The position numbers and the translations under genes are program-made. Shown here piece after piece: positions 1-22,575 of a stretch of 64,000 nt of DNA. Source of the stretch: Membranipora membranacea (Eukaryota > Bryozoa > Gymnolaemata > Cheilostomatida > Membraniporidae); NCBI GenBank assembly GCA_914767715.1, contig OU612069.1:6076001-6140000 (forward strand). Direction: 5' to 3'. Below the pieces are notes generated by a model that was not told the origin of the DNA, made no database searches, and worked only from the letters and a program-made list of their open reading frames with translations. Every line of letters starts with the position of its first letter. Positions within the stretch are counted from its first letter, which is position 1.

Positions 1-9270
<9,270 letters not shown>

Positions 9271-9279
9271 TTACCAGGG

Positions 9280-9470
9280 GTCTTTAAATTAAAAAAAGCC
9301 ATAGTTGCAGTCAGATTGCTCACGCAATGAGTGAGTGATAGCTGCTAGGGTCTCGTTCAAACATCGTTCGCTCATTGATGGAACTATCCGCATTCTGAGT
9401 GAACGATTTGGGAGCGGTCTTGTCTAATTGAAAGACCAAGAGGGTGATGATTTGCTGGGACTGTTGTTCT
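9280..9470 (+). repeat. Dispersed repeat (second copy 60440-60630)
   Basis: Shares blocks with 60440-60630 in the same orientation: cagattgctcacgcaatgag-like, gttggaactat, cattctgagtgagcga-like and attgaaagaccaag, with similar spacing. Possibly a MITE; boundaries not resolved. Confidence 0.6.
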
Positions 9471-10819
9471 GTGGTTTGTGCAGTGAGAAAATGAAATTAC
9501 AACTGTAAGTCTTAATAGTATTAAATGTTCCAACTTTGTTTACAGTCAACACAGAACTTTTCCGCCAAAAGATTTATATATTCTTTTAGATGATAATGTG
9601 TCCTCCTCAAACAAGCTTTAGGGGTGAGACGGTAGTAATCACCATCATCCACACCACGAACCGCAGCTCATGATTATCAATGCTGCAAGATCTGGAAGGG
9701 CCTAGCTGACTTGTGCGTGGTCAATGGATGGTCTTCCCCCTCCCTATTCAACAGAGCCGTCAACAATAGAAGAGCTTACTGATCCTGCAACTCGGTTAAT
9801 GGTGAATCACAAACAGCTGCAGTCCACCAATCCTTGGCATATCAGATTAAAAAGGCAAAAAATGACAAATTTAAAAGCCTGCAAGAATAATCTGTCAATA
9901 CTCAAATCTGTCAGAACAATCAACTCATAAACACAGGGCAAGACCTGGTGGCAATAACCAAACCCTGACAGTCAAGATAAAGATATTAAAACAATAGTCC
10001 AGCTGTGCAGATATGAAAATCAGACAGACATTGAGGATGAAATTGTGGTCAAAGAACAGTTTAGGGTGGAATACCCTGCCACCACCCTGAGCAATCAACA
10101 ATGAACGAAGAGTCAAACAATGAAATCATGAGCTACAATCTCTAAAAAAAACTCCCAAAAACTAGTTCAAATAGATCACAGAATAACTAATGAAACATCA
10201 TTAAGTGCCACTAATGAGTATCAGTGTGGATAGCTTTTGTGCTCAAGATGCATGTTGGGGGTTGTATGTGGGACAACACCTAGTACCCCCAACAGTCTCT
10301 CACCAAAAAGTGTAGAGTACCCAAGCTTGGAAGAAAGCACTGTAGTTCTTTAATTGGGTATTTTGTATCCAAAGTGCTCAACAGTGCACATAGGACATAA
10401 ATTCAGGGCATTATCTTGCACAGCGCCAAATGAAATGCTTAAATGAAATGCGTTTGAGAACTGCTGTTCAAAATCACTACTTTAATACAGTGATAAAGGG
10501 TCTGATTGATCATCAGATTCAGACAGCACGGAACCAGGAAACTGCATACACCCTGACTGTATGTTGCATACCTTAAATACAAGCATGTCTCCAACCGACC
10601 AACAGTAACTGTTAATAATGCTGCAGACAGTCTGCAAGCTCCAACTGATCATTAACTTTCAAATTACACGCTGAACAATGTTAGCAAAATCTGACAGACA
10701 AAAGGTTAGAGTGTGCTTCTTCCATAAGATTGATGACACATGTAGGCCACTTCAAATGTCACTGACACTATTGGAAATATGATAAATGATTTATTAATGT
10801 CATAATCCAGATGTGTGAC

Positions 10820-10985
10820 CGGTGAGGCCAGAAGGTCGGGGCATCAAGTGACTGTTGGTCAGTAGCAACCTAGACCATTGGGAGTTGCTGCCGGTCCACT
10901 GGTCACCTGCGGCTTGACCAGTGGCATGGAGCAACTGGAATGCAGGCAGTTGAATTCAACTTGATCTAGTAGCAACCTGTCCATT
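10820..10985. repeat. Palindromic dispersed repeat family, copy
   Basis: Contains gggagttgctgccggtccac, actggtcac, gaccagtgg and ggagcaactggaatgcaggc, arranged as inverted halves. Related copies are at 38103-38185, 52668-52750 and 61148-61265. Likely a non-autonomous DNA element. Confidence 0.6.
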
Positions 10986-13900
10986 TGCTGATGTTATGAA
11001 ATTGAGGCAAATCATAAATGATACTCATAATTGTGCATCCACACAAATATATCTGCTGAATAATAGAAATGGCTGGCATTCAAACTGTCAAATACTATCA
11101 TCCACACTTTTATGGTCAGTGAAATAAAAATGAATCATCATGAGTCTTGAGGATTTAAGATTACAAGGCAACTCACAAAGTGGCAAAACAATAGAATTAC
11201 AAGACCATAAAGAGACACAAGAAAGTACACAATGTTCAACGTGAAGTAGGCTCCCTTATTCATTGATTGTTCAAATAATTTCATACAAAGAAATCTATAA
11301 AAATCTAGTCTCAAATCAAAACACAGATGCCGACATACAGTCTAATCCACTCAAATAAAAGTCTTGACAGACTCCCAGGGCAATATTACACATCATACGC
11401 AATGCAGCTAGTATGCTCACTGTAGCAAACATAGAAAATTTTGCCTCTGCTACAAGGTGGCAAAACCTGGGTGATCTCAATCGCTAAAATTAGCTAGAAT
11501 CTTTTGACCATGTCTAAGGTTACTGAACTGGCAACTGCTGGCTTCATGGTGAGACACCACTAGCTTTTAGTTGAAAATAATCATGACAAGCATATCAAAT
11601 CTGAGACCAGTGAGATCATGAGACAAGTAATTAATCTTTGCCAGTCGACCTGATATATCCTTACTTCGTGAGCACATGGACTGAATCACATCAGCAACAG
11701 TGTCGACTAGCAATCAGCTAAACTTGGGCATTTTGGTTAGAAATCATATCAATGCTATAGATTCCAAGCCACCTGGCAGCAACATATTTGCAGCATATAC
11801 AATGGTCTGTCTGTAGGACTTTCAACCAAAAGTGAAGATATGAAAATTTTGTGGTTCACGGGTCTTTTTTAGTAACGGCATCAGAGTATTGCATTACATG
11901 GAGCAAGAGGAACGAGACACCACGATAATTTTCAGCGGTGAATTTAAATAGAGCTGAATCTTGAATCTGATATCCGTAGCAATGGCTTGAAGATGGCTAC
12001 CATCACCAGTGATGTACGGAGTGCATGATCATGATTCCAAATCTCACAGAATGAATATTACCAACGTGGATTCTATGAATAGAGACCACCACCATATTTG
12101 CATGGAGCTAGGGCACTAAATTGAAATCTGATATTCAAATTAAGAACAACCTGCTACCATTGTGAAATCTAAAAATGTATGACAAAATAACGAAAAATAG
12201 CTGAATCCCAAGTATATAGGCTACTTGATGAACAAAGAGCAACGATCAAATGAAACTGAACGGATATTGATGTCCCAGAAAGCTATGCATTGAACCACTT
12301 TGCAACACGCTAGACTCCACTAACTTGATTTTCCACCAAAGGCTGCTGGAAATACCCTAAAGATGAGAAATATGTTAATATCATCAGGGATCAAGGTGAG
12401 CCAAACCTTCCTAGTCATTATGCCTTTAGATCGAATTGGGTAAGATATTGTAAAAGTTCGCATCAGTTTAGATCTACAATGACATACATATGGAACCAAA
12501 TCATCACGTAGCTTAGGTGATGACTCATTGTCCTCTTGGAAAGCACATCACAAGATCGTTAATTTTGATTATTTGAGAGAACCCTATCTGCTCAAGCGCA
12601 CAAAAATATACACAGTGTATATTCTACTATCAAACATACATGGTCAGAATCAAAAGAAATGGATTTCAATTGATGGTTTGGAAGCCTAACTTGATAGATA
12701 GTAGTAGCAGCCCATGTGTCTGTAGCGATACATTTTCTCCTCCAATCTGGTCCATTAACTAAATGAATTCCATCACCATCTGGCATTGGTTTGCTTGGGA
12801 GCCTCTAAATTCTTTGTAGAAGCCTACAGAGTAGGTACAGGTACCACAGGCCGAACTACTCTGTCCCACTGGCTTGCAAACCCTGACTCTCACCATGGTG
12901 GTGAAACCGGTATCCTGAACTTGGAACGGATTACATACAAACAGAGTGCCACATTACCTGAGCATTCAAATCTATGAAGCGGTGATCATGCCGGCAAGTA
13001 CCAAGTACCGTTTGTTCCTTATTTTAACTCGTACACAAACAGGGTTCCTGGTGATCAGACAGACGGTCACAGTGTCATTCATGTAAATTATTATTGTCCT
13101 CACTTTACTAGGTCTAGTAAGTAAGACTCAGGCAAATGGAGTAAGTATTACACTACTACTCTGTTGTCAGCTGACTATCTCAGAACAGAACGACTACACT
13201 AACTTTAACTAACTTAGTCTTAGAGTTAGGTTAGTCCCATTTACAAAATTTATGAATAAAAAATGATTCAGGCCAATGTGAAACAAACAAACCAAGTTAT
13301 AATGATTATTATAATGTATACATGACTGGATTCCACTCAATAAACACAGCAGCCACTGGATCAACATCAATGCAATCCACCACCGCCACACCATGAGTGA
13401 TCAACAAACAACAATAATTGTGAATTTACTGAAATATATATATAAAAATAAAGACATGAAATAGAAATAATTTCAGCAAGCAACTTTTATGACTTACCAA
13501 ACACTTTTTGAGCAATCTCAATCTGTTAAACCAATCACAAGAGTGTGACCTTCAACACTGAGTCACAATTGGATTTCATTTGCTATTGTCAGTCACTACA
13601 GTCTATTATGCAGCACATTCACTGTTTTTTTGGGTTGATAAATTTGGCAAAATGAGTGAATCACTTCATCTCATTGCACTTTAGTGATTTGCCCAGGATA
13701 TTGATGCGCAAACCTATAAATGCTCTTTTCACCTTCCCAGATTACCAATTATGAATGATGAATCAAATCTTAATACATTTGAGGAATAAGAATCCTCAAT
13801 TTCAACTCCGAAATTAGTATTTTATCAACAAATCTTGTGAAGTGAACAAAGTCAAAGTGTTTTAATTTTAGAGTAGTGATACAAATTAGGGGCCAGACAG

Positions 13901-14309
13901 TGTTGCGCCAGTGGACCATGTAATCAACTAGAGTGTGGGGGTTTCAAAAGCCAGACAGCATATATCTTATTAATTGAATAGAGTCTCAGTCTACAGCGGA
14001 TACAGCATGGTAACTGTTGTTGTTGTAACAAATTTTCTATTTTCCGTACTGTCCAGACTTCACAGAATATGTACATGTAAGTGAGAATTTGTTCTATTCG
14101 GAATTTGTATGACATGAGTTATGGGTAACTGTCTTGCTGATGATCGATCTGCTTGTATACGGATATATCTAACGTATTTGCCATATGTTTATGTATAGTA
14201 TTTCTATCAATAGTTAGTGTTACAGTGAGTAGGCTACACTCAATCAAGGACTCCTGAGTCCCTCCTTAGGGCTATTTCTAGGTCTGAAGTTTTGATGTTG
14301 CTGTCATCA

Positions 14310-14372
14310 GGGAGGGTGTAAGGCTGTCTTGATAAGCTTTGTTCGAACTAAGCTTGTCAAGACAGGCTAGGA
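14310..14372. repeat. Short inverted repeat
   Basis: ggctgtcttgataagctt and aagcttgtcaagacaggct form a near-perfect hairpin with a short loop. No run of T follows and there is no gene nearby, so I read it as a fragment of a palindromic element. Confidence 0.55.
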
Positions 14373-15125
14373 GGGTGCATATATGTCATATATTCACTTT
14401 GTACACTGAATTTAGGAGTTGTCAAGTTTGTGTATACTGTAAGTCATGAATTTCAGAATTAATTCAAATTAAATCGGATAATCATCAAGTCGTTGAAAGA
14501 AGTGGCCACCACTGCACTGGTGATATAACTAGTTTTGCTTACTATGAAGTAATGAGATTGCCTGGCTTCAGTAAGGATGCCAAGTTTGCGGCTCTGTTCT
14601 TGTATATGGGCATTGATGCTCATGAGGTGATGTCGTTGCTCGGTGCTGACATGCTTCCCACGTTTTTGAATCGGTCTTTTGGGTAGTATTTAATTTTATC
14701 ATTCTACCCAACGTAAAAATATGTATGATATAACCGATTTACATTGTATGGGTTTTATATAGCCTTGAAGTGTCAACATATGCATTTATCATTATAATAA
14801 ATTCCACATTAGGGTAGCCATTGTTTTAACTCATTTAAGATAAGTGGTGTTTTGAATCTATGAAAAATCCCTTACAAATGTTCATATCTATTTCACGCCA
14901 TGATAGCTTGATCATGTATTCTCCGTTTTGCCTGCGTTCGGAGTTGCCTCATTCGAACAGCCCGTAGCTGACCAGAAAAATGGGATCAACCAGAAAACAG
15001 GAAAATTTGATTAATATTTATTTATTGCAGAGCTAGGTGTTGGCCAGCAGTTGTGCCCCCTTTGCTTCTTTTTAACAAAAAATTGTTTTTCTATTCCAGC
15101 CTATTGAAGAAAACAAGATACAGAA

Positions 15126-15335
15126 ATGGCTACCACATCTAAGAGTAAGAATGTCTTGATTGGGTGTAGTGGAAGCGTTGCCTCAGTAAAACTTGAACCT
15201 CTTGTTGCCTCAATCAAGAGTTGGTTGGAAAATGCCTCCATCAAAGTTATTCTTACGGAGTCAGCTCAGCACTTCACAGCAGTCAGAGAATGCACCGAGG
15301 CTGTACAGTATTACACAGACGCTGATGAATGGGTC
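15126..15335 (+). CDS. PPCDC: PPCDC exon 1
   Basis: Seventy codons from the ATG through YYTDADEWV. Donor GTC/GTGAGT at 15336, phase 0. The exon end is set by continuity with AWSKLGDD of exon 2, matching the DADEW-x-x-W spacing of the human enzyme. Confidence 0.93.
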
Positions 15336-17392
15336 GTGAGTATCAATTCAGTTCAATGGATCGACCTGACATTTTTTTCAGGACTCGAGCCATGGAGATA
15401 CCACCCGGGCGAGCGGATAGCATCAAAGAACATTGGCATGGCCGTGGTTCAAGTCCAGGGGACAGCAGATTTTTTTTATGTTTTCATCTCAGCTCTATAT
15501 GGGCCTATGGGAATGTATGTATGTTTCAAGGGCGAGCCAAGAGGTGACGACTCAGCTCAAGCTAGGCCGACCTCAAAATCCACATAGAAACGGATGGTGT
15601 TTGTCACATGTGCAATCTGAGCCTTTAGATAGCTACATATATGACATCTAGTCTGAGCCTTTAGATGTCTCCTTGGTAAAATATGCTGTAGTGCAACACT
15701 GAGATCACACGTGCTGGTAGAGGGGGGGGGGCTATTCGAACGCTGGAAAAATGGATAAAACTTGATCTATGTTCTCTCTAAATTTATTTATATGTGACCC
15801 TTTCAAAGGCTATGATCTTTACAGTTTAATAATTGCAATTAGTTGTCTGTATATAGATCACAGAGTTGTGACTGAATTGATACAGTCAGCTAGAGATTCT
15901 TGCACGTCAACTTAGCACCCAGGCTCCATACTAGAATTGTTGAAGACCTAACATTTCACATATGAATAAATGTAGATATTCGACCCTGCAGATAGTGATA
16001 TTTATATTTGTTGCAGGCCTGGAGTAAACTTGGTGATGACGTTCTGCACATAGAGCTCGGTAAATGGGCGGATGTAATGTTGATCGCTCCCCTGAGCGCT
16101 AACACTCTAGCAAAGATAGCTAATGACCTCTGTGACAATCTACTGGTGAGTGAAACCTTCTAAAACCCCCAGTCTCGATCCCCCCACCCCCTGATATCCC
16201 CACAGTCTCCCCCAGATATCCCCACAGTCTCCCCCAGATATCCCTACAGTCTCCCCTCCCCCGCCCTGATAACTCACAGTGTAAAAACATTTAGAAAGTT
16301 GTATTAAGTGACCGTGTGAAAATTATAAAATTTGTCAGTTTTAACTTCTGCGGCTTTGAGGATTTGCTTATAGAGGAACACCCAATGAATAATGGAGGTA
16401 ATATTTTTCCGTTAGAAAAATCAATGATTCAATGGCAACCTTTCTGCCTGTCGGGTAGTCTTATGATGTAATATATGATACGTCAAAATTTAAAGTTCTT
16501 GAGAATGACCAAAGTAAATTCAAAACCAGATTCCACACTATATGTATGTATCTAAGGAGTGTCTCAAAATTTTAGGAAATGTTGGTAGATTTTGAAATTG
16601 TCCACGCTTTAATGCATAGCACATTACTCACGATTCATCATGGTGATTATTCATATCTCAGGTGCTAGGATATTTCGGGACAAAACTTTCCCAAAACTTC
16701 CAAATGTCCCAAATGCCCAAGTGATATGGCACTAATAATCTTCTATGTCATTTTGTGCAGTCAAGAAGTTGTTCTGTAAATCCATTGGAAAGCATCAGTA
16801 TGGGTCACTGGAGCTCTTGACATGATGTGTTTTAGCATCTTGTTCCCGTGACAACCATTAAGCACAGCATGCTCTTTGCTATGATATGCAACATGGCTAG
16901 ATCTGAATTTGTATATCTATGCATTTACGTTCAAGTATCATTGATATAAAGTTTCTCTAGTGTTTTATGGTCAACAGGAAACCTATCTCCATCGTTACGA
17001 GCGATCCTGTATCTTCGAAAATGCTTGCAGAACTGACTGCGATTTTGAGGCTCCAATATTTAATCTATAGCCTACTTTCTGGTCGATGTGAAATCACAGT
17101 TTAATGTTATTTTAATTTTATTTTATTTTTGTGTTTATAGACTTGTACAGTTAGAGCGTGGGATATTAACAAGCCTCTCCTGTTTGCTGCAGCTATGAAC
17201 ACTCGTATGCTGGAACACCCGATAACAAAGCCTCATATAGACACTCTAATAAGTTGGGGGTACACTGAGATACCTACTGTATCCAAACTGTTAGCCTGTG
17301 GAGATAAAGGAAATGGGGCTATGGCAGAAGTAAAGACAATCACTGATAAATTGTGTGACGTTCTGTCTCAACCTGAGGTTCCCGGCGTGTAA
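15126..17392 (+). CDS. PPCDC: Phosphopantothenoylcysteine decarboxylase (PPCDC), complete, 3 exons
   Basis: Flavin-dependent decarboxylation of 4'-phospho-N-pantothenoylcysteine to 4'-phosphopantetheine, the third step of coenzyme A synthesis from pantothenate; cytosolic homotrimer. Exons 15126-15335, 16017-16145 and 17141-17392 join at phase 0 and give 196 residues (human enzyme about 204). Visible family signatures are the FMN-binding start VLIGCSGSVASVK; VLHIELGKWAD with the catalytic His; APLSANTLAKIANDLCDNLL; the AMNTRMLEHP substrate-binding loop (usually PAMNT, here AAMNT); and ACGDKGNGAMAE with the active-site Cys. All key residues are present, so the enzyme should be functional. A TTCTATTCCAG at about 15100 suggests the ATG exon begins at 15101 after a 5'-UTR intron. 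A possible poly(A) signal is AATAAA at 17583. Confidence 0.97.
16017..16145 (+). CDS. PPCDC: PPCDC exon 2 (catalytic His)
   Basis: Forty-three codons, AWSKLGDDVLHIELGKWAD to DLCDNLL. Acceptor TTGCAG, donor CTG/GTGAGTG. Holds the catalytic histidine (LHIEL) and the flavin-contacting SANTLAKIA helix. Confidence 0.95.
16163..16262 (+). repeat. C-rich tandem array after PPCDC exon 2 donor
   Basis: Three copies of about 27 bases, gatatccccacagtctcccc with minor changes, flanked by C-runs. It starts less than 20 bases inside intron 2. Confidence 0.8.
17141..17392 (+). CDS. PPCDC: PPCDC exon 3 (C-terminus)
   Basis: Begins TCTVRAWDINKPLLF and ends at TAA 17390-17392. Contains the AMNT loop and the ACGDKGNGAMAE active-site Cys segment. 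The acceptor TGTTTATAG is preceded by a strong T-rich tract. Confidence 0.95.
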   Translation, partial: TCTVRAWDINKPLLFAAAMNTRMLEHPITKPHIDTLISWGYTEIPTVSKLLACGDKGNGAMAEVKTITDKLCDVLSQPEVPGV

Positions 17393-17582
17393 AATGACAG
17401 AATGTTATTATTTTTAACTCTTATTATATATTCCAGTTTTGACATAGAAATATCATATGGGTTAAACACTTTTTAAGCGATTAAAGTATTGTGGTCGCTT
17501 GGATGCCGGGATCAATTCAGTTTTTGCAATCATAGGTTGAACGTTTTTAATAGTCTGCAAATTTTCCCTGGTGTTTTTTTTT

Positions 17583-17588
17583 AATAAA
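17583..17588 (+). terminator. PPCDC: Candidate poly(A) signal of PPCDC
   Basis: AATAAA 190 bases after the stop, preceded by a T-run. The only canonical hexamer close to the stop codon. Confidence 0.5.
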
Positions 17589-17599
17589 TGCAATTCAAG

Positions 17600-17885
17600 A
17601 ACGAACTCGACTTTTTAAACATTTTATCCGTCATAATTTTTCTGTAGATATAACTAGCTACGTAGTCGAAAGGATTCGTATTTTAGCCACGAATTTTGCC
17701 AACTGGGATGAACATATTTTAAATAACTGCTATTCATGCCCAAGAGTTCAATACCTTTTGCTAAAAGTAAGGACCAGCAGATTTCTAAATAGTTTTATAC
17801 CTGTTAGTACTATGATTTTAAATAACAGAGACATTCCAACACTTTCATTGTAATATGTCATTGACAATATTACCAAATAAATCTA
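17600..17885 (+). mobile_element. 3' end fragment of a non-LTR retrotransposon (LINE)
   Basis: A short reading frame gives RFLNSFIPVSTMILN, resembling the usual C-terminal end of LINE ORF2 proteins (R-x-x-NSF-x-P...W/LN). It is followed within 100 bases by an A-rich (aaatctaatct)-type short tandem tail, as in CR1/L2-like elements. 5'-truncated, dead. Confidence 0.55.
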
Positions 17886-20800
17886 ATCTAAATCTAAATC
17901 CTTTCTCTATAGATGTATTCAGGAATTTTCTTTCCACGGTCATGGTATTAACACTCCTATGTAGCATGAGGTCTTTGACTTGACCTGTATGACTGATTAC
18001 GTTGTGTTCTCACTCATACATACAACATACATACAGTAGTGCACATACCACTGCACAATACACAGTTCTTCAGCTAGAAACCTTGAGTCAAACGCTATTT
18101 TGAGGCGTTCTCTAGTGCAACCTCCTTATGGCCGCCAGCCCCAGCAACGTGAAGCCACCCCTGTGTGTTGATGAGCATCTCATTCAAACACTTCCAGCCC
18201 TTAATGCATATTATCAGCTTCGGTATTTTGACATAATAGGTGTGTTAATGATGTAGGTGTTAGTTAAGTAATGGCAAAGTTGAAGTGCTGAAAGTCTGCC
18301 CTTGAGTTTCACTTTAGGCTACTCTGACAGAGTGTGAGCACTTATACTATGTTATAGACAGACATCAATTTTCAAAGGTTGTAGAAAATTGTGTTTTTAG
18401 TCGAGATTTTGTGATTCTTCTCATCAATAGAATTCCTCGATTTGTCTCATCTTGTAGTAAGACGAATTCGCCTGTAACTGCAGTTTCAGGCCATCAATCT
18501 CCACCACACCACCACTATATTGCTTCAATCACCCGAACTATTGACACGAAATGTCATTGCTTTGGTGAATAGCGCAAGGTCAAATGAAGCAGCTATACTT
18601 TAATTTGGATTCACATTTCCTTGTATTGAGAGCTTTCCAAAGGCATATAGAAAGTCAATACATCTATGCTGACCCACGTGGCTCTACCTTAAGCATGAAA
18701 TTTCAGTTTTTAGAGTAAATATTGCTATTTTTCGGGAAATTGTTCATGTAACACCATGTTGGCCGCTTGCAAGAAAACTCACTGGCAGTCAGTGGACTCA
18801 ATTTTGTTTTTCCTATAAAAATAAGCCAATTTCAAACGCAAACCCGACTTCTTAATCACAAGTACATGGCTAGCTGGTTTTTTTAAACTCTGTATGTTCT
18901 TCTCAGCAATGAAGCCGTGACTATACACAGTGATTTTATTACAGGTCGACGCCCAGTATCGGAGGATCGACCGATCTCACTACTAGACTAGCCATATTAA
19001 TTGTACAAAACAGTCAGTCTGTTGATTTGAATTGGGTTATGGGTCAGGTGCCTAGATTGACCGAAGAGATTTTAAGGGCAAACAAAGGCCATGTTGAATG
19101 TGCTCTCCATCTTGATCGTTACCAAATAAAATTTTGGTCTATTGCAAAATTGATTTTCAGATGCCATACTATTGATGTCATGTCAGGATAACCTCTATTT
19201 CCAAGTTCTACTGCTATTACCTTCCATATATTCTCTACAGCACCTCTCAGGTTGTTGCCGTTCGTGGTTATTCTATCATAAATATATAAGAGGGTTTGGT
19301 TTACTACAGATATCAACACCTCCATTTTTTGATGGCCTAATTTGGAATTGGTGATAGCAGAATATATACAAAATATACCGCTTTCACTTAAATCACTTTT
19401 TGGTGATTTCAGGTGTGACTGCATAGATAATCTGATTGTAAGAATGTTGAACTCAGAACTTTTCATAACACACATCATATATAAATTATAATAACTCACA
19501 AATTATCTTTTTACCTCAACGAAGAAATCCTTCAAACACAATAATATATCACAGTTTCTTTTCGGACTTGTCCTCTTTTTGAGCACTGGGTTACAACTAA
19601 AAAATTGAAGGCCATATGTCTGGATGCTCCAATATTTCATTATACTTACAGTAATGATGAGACTGATCTAGTCTGCAATCACCCAATTGGGCCAAGACAG
19701 GAATCTGCTTACCTCTTGCTCCATACTGTTTGGGATATCAAGTTTGGTGGAGCTTGAATGAGGTCATGACCTTCACAATTCTATGTAAATGTTATACACT
19801 GAAGTTTCCTGTACTACACTTACCCCTTACCATTACCAATAGACATACTTAATTTATTATATTGGTTTATTTAGGCCTGGAGTGCATCATTGGGTCCTGT
19901 TATAGATAGCCACTCCTTTGTCACACACGGCAACACTCTCTCTAATTTGTAAATTTATGAAAAAAAAACAAATTTAGAAACATTCGATAGCAATCTAAAT
20001 AAAGGTGTCCTCTGCCAGAGGCATCGCTCTTGATTCTTCACCTGCTCTCTATTCAACTGAAATCATCGACTTAAGCGTATATCATCTCACATAGTGGTTT
20101 ACCAAATTAGGAAGATAAATTAGAATAAGTATATATTTCAGTTGAGTTCGAAATACCAACAATGGCCAAATAAAAGTATTTACTGTTTGCTCTGCATTCC
20201 AGTTGTCCTGTCAGGCTTAAGAAAAAGACATAGCCAACATCTTACAGGTCGACCTCCATGTATTTGGTATTGTAATACTTATATTAATACAGAGCTATCA
20301 GATCATCATGACATCTAATTGGTTGCATTACATAGAAACGGCCAGCCAATCTTATTTCTGTGAATATTCTGCACGCATCTTGCCAGTATGTGATCATCAA
20401 CATGCATCGAGTCAGGAGAGAGACACCGAGGATACAGGGAGCAGGATATAAAACAATCGACCTGAAAAGATCTCCTAACACGACTCAAAACTAAAAGCTC
20501 CTGTGGCACCAACCGCTGGCAGTGAGCGGTAAGCATGCTAACAGAGCGCTCCATCTCGTAGTGACACCATCCACACGCAAAATTAGTTTTTATCTGTTTA
20601 GCCAGCCTTCCACCTTTAAAATCGGTCTCAAATGACATTACAATTGCCACCCTCCCTCCCCATCCTTCCCACAGGAGTGATTTTATTAAAAATGTGATTA
20701 CCAATATCTAGCATTTGAGTTCTCTTGAAACACGCATTAAACTGCCTCCTCCTGCGATTTTGACATGAAAGTATAATATTACCATTATAAAGGCATTTTA

Positions 20801-21600
20801 TTACAACTCCGTCACCACAAAAAATACCAAAATCAAACCTATTTTAACACCGTTTTTCTCTAGTTACTTGATGCTCAGTTCATTAAAAGTATTTTGGCTT
20901 CAAGTTGCTGTAGAGTTATCTTCTCATTTTCATACAATGTCGTACTTATTACGAATTAGAAGTTATCCCACTTTGCCTTATTTATCATATCCCGTCCTTG
21001 TATCCAGGTAAACATACAAACTTAAATGAGAGAATTCGTTACAGAAGAAGAATCTAGGATCAAAATTGAATGTCTCCAATATCAGAACTTATACCAGCAT
21101 ACAAGTTCTCCCTGTATACAAGTTTTATTTCAAACTCCAAGCACCAAGCAGAACAATCAATTGTGTCAATCTGATTAAATAACTCTCCGTAAGATAGCTG
21201 CAAGATAGCAAGAGAATAGGTAGTGATAGATATTTGATTTACTATTTCCAATCCAAATTCAATACTACTGGTTCTAAATTTTGCTGGATGGGGTCAAAGT
21301 TTTTGAGGGGGGTTTAAATGAGGTCGCATAATTTATCTACTGGTACTTGTGTCAACCGACCTTACCCAGTGATATGAATTAAATTTAAGCCAGGGATACC
21401 CATCAAACAGTTATGAAATATTTCAATCCTAAAAAATACACAAGAAGGCCTGACACTATCACATTTTAAACAAGAATTGATTGAGGAAACAATTTGTCAA
21501 TTAAAAATTATTGAAGATTATTAGGGTTGTTTCAAACATAAATTACTGTCTTTCAAGTAAAATTTTTAAGAATAGATTGGGCAGTGCTTCTGAATTGTGC
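17886..21600. other. Intergenic stretch without recognisable gene
   Basis: Read on both strands. Only chance ORFs up to about 129 codons with no motif; no tRNA, no coherent splice chain, no obvious element ends. Confidence 0.45.
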
Positions 21601-21630
21601 AAAAATAAATGTCACGTTAAAATCCCAAAT

Positions 21631-22575
21631 CCTTCCATCAAAGAAGCCTTAATAGTAGTAGTATTGTTATAATGAAGGCATATTAAATCAGATATAAAAT
21701 ACTTCTGGTTTCTAGTTACTATTTGATTATGTAATATCAGGGCTCTCAACCTGGGAGGATTCGAAACCTGAGTTTTGATATAAGCATGTCCCATAGTGGT
21801 ATTTTAAAGGTGTAAAATGCCCTGAGCATAAACAGCTGAGGGTACGTCTGAGATGGCACCGAAATGTTGTCGGTTGAAATACCTGAGATTTGAAGATTAC
21901 GTGCAAAGAATAGCTGGCAAAGCAAGTCAAAGAATGTATGTTGCATCTAAGTACAAAGCCATTAGCTTCCATGATGTTCAAAAGTTTTTTAGTTTCCCTC
22001 TTGATGTATTGTCTGCCTGCCTGAATAAAAATTTTGTTGAGATATTAATCATTGAAATAAGATGGGAAACCAATCAAGACCATTTGTGCCTAAGACTTAT
22101 TTCCACATTTGATGTTGAATGATGAGATTTCCTGCTAAATTACTGAATTCGAATCATTTAATTCATGATCAGAATATTTTATAAAATGTAGTATTAACAA
22201 TCCTTCCATCAAAGAAGCCTTAATAGTAGTACTATTGTTATAATGAAGGCATATAAAATCAGATATAAAGTACTTCTGGTTTCTAGTTACTATTTGATTA
22301 TGTAATATCAGGGCTCTCAACCTTGGAGGATTCGAAACCTGAGTTTTGATATAAGCATGTCCCATAGTGGTATTTTAAAGGTGTAAAATGCCCTGAGCAT
22401 ATACAGCTGAGGGTACGTCTGAGATGGCACCGAAATGTTGTCGGGTGAAATACCTGAGATTTGAAGATTATGTGCAAAGAATAGCTGGCAAAGCAAGTCA
22501 AAGAATGTATGTTGCATCTAAGTACAAAGTTCAAAAGTTTTTTAGTTTCCCTCTTGATGTATTGTCTGCCTGTTT
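21631..22575 (+). repeat. 571-bp tandem duplication containing a hAT-type terminus
   Basis: Unit 1 starts at 21631 and unit 2 at 22202, both with ccttccatcaaagaagcctt, offset exactly 571 bases. Each holds CAGGGCTCTCAACC (21738 and 22309), a hAT-like terminal sequence. Unit 2 lacks 16-17 bases present near 21960 and loses similarity after about 22575. Confidence 0.85.

Larger units (their letters stand above)
9480..14880. other. Long AT-rich stretch without recognisable gene
   Basis: Read on both strands. I see only short chance ORFs, one palindromic dispersed repeat (10820-10985) and a small hairpin near 14310-14370. No domain motif, tRNA or coherent exon chain was found. Confidence 0.5.

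Noticed and set aside
9724-9930. 68-codon ORF MDGLPPPYSTEPST...
   Set aside because: Looks mildly protein-like but has no motif, no splice context and stops on both sides.
12592-12977. Opposed ORFs, one reading DGDGIHLVNGPDWRRK
   Set aside because: The reading ends at once in stops on either side, no splice chain could be built and no family is recognised; possibly a gene fragment but unsupported.
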